In this document: positions 49,556 through 59,200 of the stretch, one piece after another
Layout: every line of letters begins with the position of its first letter
Position numbering within the stretch: the stretch's first letter is position 1
NCBI GenBank assembly: GCA_963377175.1
Contig: CAUJNA010001609.1
Span: 1-64,000, forward strand
Length of the DNA stretch: 64,000 nt
From: Effrenium voratum
Taxonomy: Eukaryota; Sar; Dinophyceae; Suessiales; Symbiodiniaceae
Direction of reading: 5' to 3'
Notes under the pieces: generated by a model
What the model was told of the DNA's origin: nothing
The model's database searches: none
The model's input: only the letters and a program-made list of their open reading frames with translations
Made by a program: the position numbers and the translations under genes

Positions 49556-51240
49556 AAAAATACTTTATATTTTTTAGAATTCTAGATGGTCTCAGCCCAG
49601 GAGGGGCCCCTTGATTTTTAGCTTTTTTTTTGATTTTTTAGACCTTTTAAAAGCTTTTTAAATGAGTTCTAAAAAAATCTCAAAGTTCTAAAATTCGTAC
49701 CCCACAAATTTAGAATTTCGAGAATATTTAGAATTCAATTCCAAAGATTCTAAAAATCGGACCCCGAAGTTTAGAATTTTTAAAATTTTCAGAACTCAAC
49801 TCTAAAAATTGTAAAAATTCAAAAAATCGGACCCCCGAAATTTAGAATTTTTAGAATATTTAGAATTCAAGATGGTCCCAGCCCAGGAGGGGCCCAGCCA
49901 GGACCCTTGATTTTTAGAATTTTTAGAACTTTTAGTATTTTTGGAATTGAGTTCTAAAAATTCTAAAAATTCTAAAACTCGGACCCCCAAAATTTTTGAT
50001 GTTTTAGAATTTTTAGAACTCAATTCTAGAAATTCTATAAATCGGACCCCCGAAATTTAGAATTTTTACAATTCTAGATGGTCCCAGCCCAGGAGAGGCC
50101 CAGCCAGGACCCTTGATTTTTAGAATTTTTAGAACTTTTAGAATTTTTAGAATTGAGTTCCAAAAATTCCAAAAATTCTAAACATCGGACCCCCGAAATT
50201 TAGAATTTTTAGATTTTTTAGAATTCTAGAGGGTCCCAGCCAGCCAGGACCCTTCATTTTTACAATTTTTAGATGTTTTAGAACTTTTAGAATTTTTGAG
50301 AATTTTTAGAATTGAGTTCTAAAAAACCAAAAATCCAAATTTCGGGGGTCCGATTTTTAGATTTTGTAGAATTTTTAGAATTGAGTTCTACAAATTCTAT
50401 AAATTCTAAATTTTGGGGGTCCGAATTTTAGAGTTTTTAGATTTTTTAGAACTCAATTCTAAAAATTATAAAAGTTCTAAAAAAATCTAAAAAGTCTAAA
50501 AATCAAAGGTCCTGGCTGGGCCTCTCCTGGGCTGGGACCATCTAGAATTCTAAAAATTCTAAATTTCGGGGGTCCGATTTTTAGAATTTTTAGAATGTTG
50601 AGAATTGAGTTCTAAAAATTCTAAAACATCAAAAAAATGGGGGTCCGAATTTTAGAACTCAATTCCAAAAATACTAAAAATTCTAAAAATCAAGGGTCCT
50701 GGCTGGGCCGGGACCATCTTGAATTCTAAATATTCTAAAAATTCTAAATTTCGGGGGTCCGATTTTTTGAATTTTTACAATTTTTAGAATTGAGTTCAAA
50801 AAAATCTAAAAATTCTAAATTTCGGGGGTCCGATTTTTAGAATTTTTAGAATGTTTAGAATTGAGTTCTAAAAATTCTATAAATTCTAAATTTTGGGGGT
50901 CCGAATTTAAGAAATTTTAGAATTTTTTAGAACTCAATTCTAAAAAATCTAAAAGTTCTAAAAATTCTAAAAATCAAAGGTCCTGGCTGGGCCCCTCCTG
51001 GGCTGGGACCATCTAGAATTCAAAAATTTCTAAATTTCGGGGGTCCGATCTTTAGAATTTTTAGAATTGAGTTCAAAAAGATCTCAAAAATCTAAAACTC
51101 GGACCCCAAAAAATTTAGAATTTTTGGAATTTTTACAACTCAATTCTAAAAATTCTAAAAGTTCTAAAAATTCTAAAAATTCTAAAAATCAAGGGTCCTG
51201 ACAGGGCCCCTCCTGGGCTGGAACCATCTAGAATTTTACA
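49556..51240. repeat. ~1.7-kb imperfect palindrome of AT-rich units
   Basis: The left arm carries the block tagatggtcccagcccagga followed by ggggcc and aggacccttga at about 49580, 49868, 50075 and 50225. The right arm carries its reverse complement (tcaagggtcctggctgggcc then ctggg and accatctaga) at about 50495, 50690, 50970 and 51185, four blocks on each side. Between blocks are runs of attctaaaaattctaaa, and ggacccccgaaatttagaat on the left or attctaaatttcgggggtcc on the right. The centre of symmetry is near 50330-50345. Confidence 0.85.
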
Positions 51241-51308
51241 AATTCTCTTTACTAAGACTTGGTTATCAAAAGGCGAATGGCCCGTTCACATTATACATAA
51301 AGTTCCCT

Positions 51309-52975
51309 CGTACGGGGGGGGGGCCTACCGCATGACCACAAATGTAAAAGTAGAGGGGGGGTTTGGGGGGGGGGTGGCAGCTCGATGATCAAGAAAATAA
51401 TGATTCAACTGGGGCAAAAAATCTGAGAAGTAGCGGGGGGGGGGGGGCAGCCCCCCAATGGTGATCGAACAAGTCCCCCCCCATGATATCGAAAAAGTGA
51501 TTGATTCAACTAGGGCAAGAAATCTAAATAACCAGCGAGAGGCCATAAATTAAACCTTCCCCTTAATTTTTTGCCCCCTAATTGAATCATCGATCGTCAA
51601 TGCGGCAATGCCCCCCCCAACGTCCCCCGCACTTTTCGATTTTTGCCCCAATTGAATCATCACTGTTCTGGATCAGTAGCGGGGGGGGTTTGGGGGGGGC
51701 GGCAGCCCCCCCATGATGATCGAAAAACTGATGATTCAATTAGGGGGCAAGACATCTAAAAACCAGCGAGGGGGCAAAAAATCTAAAAAGTAGCGGGGGG
51801 GTTGTGGGGGGCGGCAGCCCCCCCACGATGATCGAAAAAGTGAGCATTCAAACTGTGGCCAAACATCTAAAAATAGCGGGGGGTTGGGGGGGCGGCAGCC
51901 CCCCCAATGATGATCCAGAAAGTGATGATTCGATTAGGGGCAAAACATCTTGAAGTGGCGGGGAAGTTGGGGGGGGGGTGGGGCTACCGCATGACCACAA
52001 ATCTAAAAGTAGAGGACAAGTGATGATTCAATTAGGGGTAAACAATTTAACAAGTAGCGGGGGGGTTGGGGGGGGCGGCAGCCCCCCCATGATGATCGAA
52101 AAACTAGGGGCAAGAAATCTAAATAACCAGCGAGGAGGCCAAAAATCTAAAACTGCCCCTTAGATTTTTTGCCCCTAATTCAATCATTCGATCGTCATGC
52201 GGCAGCCCCCCGCCCAACTTCCCCCGCACTTTTTCGATTTTTTGCCCCTAATTGAATCATCACTTTCTGGATCAGTAGCGGGGGGGTTGGGGGGGCGGCA
52301 GCCCCCCCCCCATGATGATCGAAAAACTGATGATTCAATTAGGGGGCAAGAAATCTAAAAACCAGCGAGGGGGCAAACAATCTAAAAAGTAGCGGGGGGG
52401 TTGGGGGGGGCGGCAGCCCCCCCCACGATGATCGAAAAAGTGATCATTCAAGTTGTGGCCAAACATCTAAAAATAACGGGGGGGTTGGGGGGGCGGCAGC
52501 CCCCCCCATGATGATCCAGAAAGTGATGATTCAATTAGGGGCAAAACATCTCGAAGTGGCGGGGAAGTTGGGGGGGGGGGGCTACCGCATGACGATCGAA
52601 AAAGTGATGATTCAAATTGGGGGCCACAAATCTAAAAGTAGAGGGGGGGTTTGGGGGGGGGGGGGTGGCAGCTCGATGATCAAGAAAATTATGATTCAAC
52701 TAGGGCAAAAAATCTGAGAAGTAGGGGGGGGGCAGCCCCCCAATGGTGATCGAACAAGTGACTATTCAATTGGGGGTAAAAAATGTAAAAAGTAGCGGGG
52801 GGGCAGCGGGGGGGTTGGGGATGATCGAAAAAGTGATCATTCAAGTTGTGGCCAAACATCTAAAAGTAGCGGGGGGGGGTTGGGGGGCGGCAGCCCCCCC
52901 ATGATGATCCAGAAAGTGATGATTCAATTAGGGCGGGGGACGATCGAAAAAGTGATGATTTGTGATTCGGGCACG
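51309..52975. repeat. G-run satellite, right block
   Basis: Same units as 45.5-46.8 kb. 51309-51480 repeats 46230-46400 almost base for base (ctaccgcatgaccacaaatg, ggcagctcgatgatcaagaa), which is why the island between the blocks is read as an insertion. The last recognisable unit ends at about 52975. Confidence 0.9.
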
Positions 52976-53994
52976 AACCTGTGCCCAGGCAATGGGTTAG
53001 TTGGGGTAAACAAGCCACATGTCAAGAGACGGCAAGGTGACGTCCCGTGGGACGCTGTGCACCGAACCCTCAAGCTTTAATACCAACCACGTAGAAAGGT
53101 GTATACGGACGATGCCGTTATAGCCGAACCCGTGTAAACGTTGTAAGGGAGAAGGAATGATAGTTACAACAGTAGTCCTGACAATGCGGCGCAAGCAGTT
53201 GTTTTGCTCTTAATGCCGATCACGTAGGTCTGCAGTCACACATCAGATCTTGAACCTCAATTGTGTCTTGAGCCAAATGGCGAACAATGGAACTTGGGAA
53301 GCAACACCAACAAGGACCTCAGAACAGCTACCCAATTTCGGCACGGGGCCTAGAGGGTTTTAACATCCCCCATTTGGGTCGCATTGTTCATCATGCGGTC
53401 CAACCACCACAAAACGTTCCACTGGCCACGGCTTCAACTACGAAATCGTGTCGTGCATTCTTTTACTTGCTATCACTACACCGTTCATTCGCTGTGAAAC
53501 ATGCCGGGTTCGATTGTACGAAAAGTGAAACATTCATCCTCCAATCGAAGCACACATCCATATGCAGGTGTATATAATACACTGTGGCCACTTCACTTGA
53601 CCGCCAGTGAACATTCCAGCTGCCGCATTTGCGCATCGCGCAGCTGTCATCCATAAATGGGTTGGCCACAAAAGACCACCAGACGCGCCCGCTTGTGATC
53701 GGTCTGCATATCTCCGGCAAAGAAACATCGGTGAGTAATCAATGCAAATCATAGCCATTCCAGATACCATGGACAATGTATAAATAATGAAAAGATATCA
53801 TCTATAAGGTAATAGTCCCATCCATGAATATCCAGAGCGTCATAGTCGTCGGAGTATGTAACCATGTACACATCCAGTCAACTTGGATATATGAAATCAT
53901 ATCATAATGTAGAGTCGTTCCGTCTCAATGGTGTTGATGAGACGCAAGCAACAGATGGGGACTAACCCACATCGTGCCGCAATCAACATCTTCA
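52976..53994. other. Downstream flank of the Tpt1-like gene; no gene recognised
   Basis: About 1 kb of normal-composition DNA between the satellite and the end of the Tpt1-like frame. Small frames on both strands have no motif. On the minus strand 53280-53265 reads gccatttggctcaag, discussed as a possible spliced-leader relict. No LTR could be recognised because the 5' end of the element is outside the window. Confidence 0.4.
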
Positions 53995-56246
53995 CTACGC
54001 ATACCGGTCCCCAATGGACAGTCTGTGAGTGCGTCGACGGAACTCCTCGTCCAAGTTCTTCTGGGCTTCTCGTGCCCGGACACACTTCTTGTTGTAGTCC
54101 TCTGGCAACCAGTGCCCTTTCCGAAGGCACCAATCCAGCAGGGGTGGGTCGCATTTGTTCGGGTCGACGGCCGAGATGATGGCGCTCACGTTGACCGTGT
54201 AACCATGTTTGCCAAGGTTCAGGCCATCCCTCACGAATGATATAAACTTACAGTTGAAAGCTAGTGCAAAACATCTGAAAATAATATCACCCACCGGGTG
54301 CACTCGGTCCTTGACCAGGAGCTTCATTTCTTCCTTGGTGACATCGAGGATTCTCGCTGCAATCCACAGCTTGTAGAACGTGTAAAGTCCCTCGCATTTG
54401 TTCACCATCATACGGATATATTCGTCACGCTCCTCAACCGATCTGAAGGCTCTTGTCCGAACATTCTCCGATTGAGAAATCTTCGTTATTGTTGATGGCA
54501 AAAGTATACCTTCCTGATCGTGCTCAGTGATGTTGGGGTACCTCTTGAAATCATTGTGGTAAGGGCAGCCCTCTCTCCCCTCGAGCTTGGCATTCATCGT
54601 TCTCTCCTCACCACCCTCGAACATCCCCCACATCATGGACATCTGGAGTGCGATAAATCCTGCCATGTACTGAGCCTCACGCGGCTCGTCAAGGCAGATC
54701 GCCATCCGTTGGGAACTTATAATGTCCCGTGACGCCAGATCGGTGTCGCGGTAATGCCAACCGCTGTCTTCTTCTTCTGACGCAAAGCCGGATGTATATC
54801 CTTGCGTGTCCATGTCGTCATCTTCTCCCGGAACTTCCTCCGCTTCGTCTTCATCCTCCTGTGCTGCCGCATCGTGGTTAGCTTCTTCCTGTGCACGCCT
54901 GGCATCTCCAGAGACGTTGGGGTTTTGGTTGTCCTCCTCGTCATCGGATTTGATGTGAATGTAAGACCTTCCGATGGAGATCAGTTGTGCTTCGCATTCC
55001 AGGCATAAGCAGAAGCAGGTGGGGATCGCGGTCGCACATGATGGACATATCCGGCACCTCAGTCCTTCCCATGTCTCGTCATTCAGGATGACGACTTTGA
55101 TGATTTCGTCCCGGACCTCGTTGACCTGTGCATTGAACTCTTCCATCTTGTTGATTCGATAGAGTTCGCAGGCACGATTAACCATGTCAACGATGTAGTG
55201 CAGATTATCGGCACCTGTCCCAGTCTCCGGCATCCTCTCGCTGATCTTTGCGACGTTCTGGAGGAACATCGCAGCCGACTCTTGGGAAGAGTTGACAAAG
55301 CCAGGGCAGATCTCGTTCTCCACACACTTCGAGTACGCCCTCTTGATGTCAGCGTACTCCAGGCGTTCCCCTCCGTTGCTTTTGCCAATCCAAATGGACT
55401 TGACCTCATAGAACGGGATCACGTCAAAGACCATGAAAGTCCCATTAGCCGCGACTGCAGCCCCATACCGCGCGAGGGTTGCACTGGGAATGTAGATGAT
55501 CGCAATCGGATCCCCTCTCCTCACGTTCCGCAGCGTTGTCTTCGTCGCCACGTTCATCTCATCCCATGGAGCAAACGCCCCGAAGTGCAGTGCTAGCCTG
55601 TTGCCGCCATCGATTCCGCCGGGACTAACCCACAGCGTACGATGCTTGGCAGGTTTTCCACATACGTCACATGGAATGCTCCTCCGAGAGAATCACCCAT
55701 TCTTGCGGAATACCTATTCACCAGTGCGGATGAGCTCATGAATCCAAAATCACTGTGACCGGTTGTGACTCGGATGCACCAAGGTCTGTACCATCCATCG
55801 CATCTGTTGAACATCCTGTCGATGTCGTCCCGATCCACGCCAGCTTCGGTCATTTCCTCCCTGGCTGCCCTCGTATCGTTCGGGTTCATGATGCTCGGAA
55901 ACCTTGCTGCCAAAACCTGGACTCTCGATTTTCTGCTTCCGGATTCCTGCCACTTGATCACCTCCATGATGCCCATGTATCGTTTCGCTCTCGTGGTGTA
56001 TGGTGGGAATATGTCGTTGATCCGGTCGTCAATGACAGCATCAATGTCGACCCATCCACCCTCGTCGCACCTGAAAGCACTTCCTCGGCAATTGCCGATC
56101 TTGTGTCGAAGGACTCTGCATAGGTCGTGAGATAGCTGGTTTGCTTGGTCCCTTGTAGTAAATACCGAGCGCTCATCACCAATCCTGCATAGTGGAGCAC
56201 CGTCGAAAGGAGCAATGCAGAAGTTGACACTCTTGCCAAGTTGCAT
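53995..56246 (-). pseudogene. TPT1: Tpt1/KptA-like RNA 2'-phosphotransferase with C-terminal extension (frameshifted)
   Basis: Tpt1/KptA enzymes transfer an RNA splice-junction 2'-phosphate to NAD+. From the ATG at 56246, residues 38-72 match the family N-lobe (LS..L..VLRH, with R47-H48, then DEGGWVDIDAV). Residues 158-166 (IRVTTGHSD) supply the second conserved Arg and the GHS motif, and 191-206 (AFHVTYVENLPSIVRC) match the HGT/GL region. Near 55613 the frame must slip -1 to continue as GGIDGGNRLALHFGAFAPWD, then VRRGDPIAIIYI (the last conserved Arg) and NG.F..FDVIPF. All four expected Arg/His residues are thus present, but in two frames. After the domain come a Cys cluster (CRICPSC..., CLCLECEA), a long Asp/Glu-rich linker and a helical region to the stop at 53995. 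The tail is not recognised. The insert before GHS is longer than usual. No X-XXY-YYZ slippery site is seen, so a one-base deletion is likelier than programmed shifting. Confidence 0.8.
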
Positions 56247-56273
56247 CACGTCCACTTGCTCAAGGATTGCACC

Positions 56274-59200
56274 TTAGGGAAAGTATTTGGGGTCAACGAT
56301 GGACGCATACGCCCATGGCAAGTGCACATCACTCACATCGCCATACTTCGGGATGTAGCACGGGATGGTGTCGCATCCCATCTCAAGCGTCTTCTTGAAT
56401 GGCCTGTTGTCCCCGCACGGGTTGTAGGTGAGGTCGACGCCACCACATTGTAGCTCTCCTCCCTCAGCCGTGTCAGCCATTTCCACCAAATTAATGGTGT
56501 AGCTGTACATCTCAATTGTTTCTTTCCCTGCTTGTGCCCCTTTCTTTCTTTCCTTGGACGTTGATGAGGACGGTTCCTCCGTATCCCCCATGTCTTCATC
56601 AGATGAAACAGGGTCACTGCTGAGTAGCTCACGGAGCACCTTCATCGCCTTCTCATTTCCAGCAGCCTCTTCAATGTCCATGCAGTCGCCGTCGTGGGCC
56701 AGGTTCGCGCACTTCTTACAGATCCCCATATCTCCCATGCACTTCTCCATTGACTCCAGGAATCCTCGTGCCGCTCTCCGCCCGTCGATCACTCGCTGCT
56801 TCTTATCTTCCTTCTCAGCATTGGGCTGAGAACTTCGACTCGGGTCTGGTGCTTGACCAAGACCCTCAACTTCGCCCTCCGTGGCCTTTCTCTTGGACCC
56901 TTGTGCAGAGGGCTCGGTGATCAGGGATCGTGGATGTCTGGGCTTGACCTTGTTCATGATGTCAAGCACCTCCTTCGTGGGCACGCCGATCTGTGCGGAC
57001 GGTCTGTTCCGCTTTCTGTTCTGGCCCGTCGTGTGGGTCACGTTCCCAGCGAGGTGTCGCACTATTGACTGCTCGAACTCCCTCTTGATCTTCCATGCAT
57101 CCTTCCACAGTGGCAGTTCGCGCTGGAAGTACGACATCACCTCAAAGAATCCCAACACCATCTCGACGACGTCTCCCAAGGATTCCTCGTTCGTGGTTTG
57201 TCCCAGGAGTTCATACATCGGTCCTTGGTCGAGCACACTCTTGATCCAGGACGAATATGCCACATTGCCAAGATCTTTGCCTATCACGAAGATGGACATC
57301 CTCTCCTCGACTCCCTCGGAATTCTTGCACACGATCACATCCCGGGATGCGCACAAATGCTTCCCGTGACCGTTGTTGTAGAACTGCGCTGCTTGATCCA
57401 CAGTCATGCTCACGAATCCCACGTGAGAAAGCTCCTTCTTCAGCCTTGAATACGCGAGCTCCCGTATGATCGTGATCATGGCCTGGATATTGTTGACGTC
57501 CACCATGAGGTATTGAAGGTCGGGGATTGCCACCACGCATTCCGCGAAGAGGCGCGTGTACATTTTCTTCCCCTCGATAGACATTGCAATACCGTTCGTG
57601 TCCGCGTTCCAGTTCGCGCAACAGTTCAAGCAAGAAGAGGGATTGTACTTCGACTTCGGTCCGAGCACCTTCGACTTGCTCATCTGCATCTCTTTAGCGC
57701 AAAGTTCGCAGATAAACTTGCTGAGCTCCGTGACCGTATACCATCGAAGACGTTGATCACCGACATCGGCTTTCCCAAAAGCATCCTGCTCGCCGTGTCC
57801 TTCATCTTGCCGCTCTTGTTTCCTCTTCGACTGTGCAGTGAAGGTCGGCTTGTACTCGAATTTCACCTTCGATTCCTCCATGTTCTTCGGGATGTTGAAT
57901 CGAAGGTCGGGCTCGTTTATGCACGTCCCCTCCAGCTCACACACAAACGCGTTGCTTGGTGCGACCGCATCGATGGATTTCTCAATCAGCAGTCGCTTCA
58001 GGAGGAAGTGTTGCAAGTTCGAGCTCCCAGGGATCTTGTAGTTCTTTCCTGTGAGCGCATGGACCACGCGCCACAGGCGATCGTTCTCGGTCACCAGCGC
58101 GCCTGCCGCCTTGCAGATCTCGCTAACCTTGTTGGCGATCGTCCCCAAGTCCCCTCTTCCACCATGGAAAGCAACATCGCGATTCACGCACACCACGACC
58201 AGGCCCTTGCATGTGTTGACGAGGTCAGATATCGCCTTCTGCAGGGAGTCGATGATGGGGTTGGCGGTCACCTGCCATCCGCATCCTCTCATGCACACCC
58301 AATCATATAGCGACATCCAGATGTGCACCGACATTGGTGAGTCATCCATGTCTCGCCTCCGCCGTTCAGCGATGAGCTTATCCAGCTTCTGCAATCGGGA
58401 GATGATATTCAACGTGTCGTTGGGTGAGGAGACTTGCTCACTCGACCCATAGTATGATCTCTCCTCGATGTTTGTCCATCCCTGTTCGTTGACCATCATC
58501 TGGAAGGTCTTCGTGCTCCCTTTCGAGTTGACGGCCCTCAGGGGCCAATCCAGGACCAAGAAGCTCTTCTTGTGGATCATCATGTCGCGAATCGTCGCCT
58601 CGCCAATGGGGCTCCTCTTCTGCCTATTGATAATCCGGTTCAACTGTCCAGGTGCGTTGTCCGGGTTCTTCTCCGCCTGAATCAACGCGTTGATGGCTTT
58701 GGCGCCCGGAAGGCGTCCAGTAATCAAGCATCCTGTTTGGGCACACAAGAAAGCATACAGCTGTAGCCATGCCGCATTTCCCTTCCCAACATAGGAAAGA
58801 ATGATCTTCTCCGCGCTGGTCTTCTCCTCGAAGTGCAATAGCGAAGAGGTCAGGCATCTCAGCATACACTCCCAATATGTTGCGTTCTTGCCTTCTGCAA
58901 GACACGGCCCAAATACAGTTTGTATGATTGGGTACCCCGTATTGTTGTCTATGTTGAATTTCACATTGACAGTCGCGCCGCCCAAAGTGGTACCCCCTTC
59001 GAATGAAGTGTAGGTATCGTGTCCAGCAGTTGGGTTGATAATTACCCATCTGTCGTCGTCACCGCCAGAGTTCATTCGGAAAATGGAGTCGATGATCTCG
59101 TTGTCGATCTTGACAGCATCGCTGGCTTGCGACCCCCCACTTGGAGCTCCCGGCTGGGGGACTGACCCACCAGCGGTTTGACTCCTTTGCCCGGAGCTTG

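Larger units (their letters stand above)
46834..51308. mobile_element. TIR-flanked 4.47-kb island inserted in the G-run satellite
   Basis: Left end agggaacaatgcgtataat then gtgaaccggc (46834-46862). The reverse complement of the right end reads agggaactttatgtataat then gtgaacgggc (51308-51280). That is 24 of 29 positions identical, including an uninterrupted 13-base gtataatgtgaac. Outside the ends, the satellite on the left stops at ...gaagttggggg and resumes on the right as gggggcctaccgcatgacc. The same satellite without the insert is seen at 46205-46245. No target-site duplication is visible, possibly hidden by the G-runs. No transposase frame was found inside, so if it is a DNA transposon it is non-autonomous. 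Superfamily not assigned. Confidence 0.7.

Noticed and set aside
53495..53530. tRNA B-box-like gggttcgatt
   Set aside because: No matching A box or cloverleaf could be folded around it by eye.
54198..55596. Plus-strand frames opposite the Tpt1-like gene and the large protein (for example 57513-58310, 265 codons)
   Set aside because: They are shadows of the minus-strand coding sequence. Their composition (Arg/Leu/Pro/His-rich) is typical of antisense translation.
55600..55625. Programmed -1 frameshift in the Tpt1-like gene
   Set aside because: The local bases do not fit the X-XXY-YYZ slippery pattern and no clear downstream pseudoknot was seen. A one-base deletion next to CCC is simpler.
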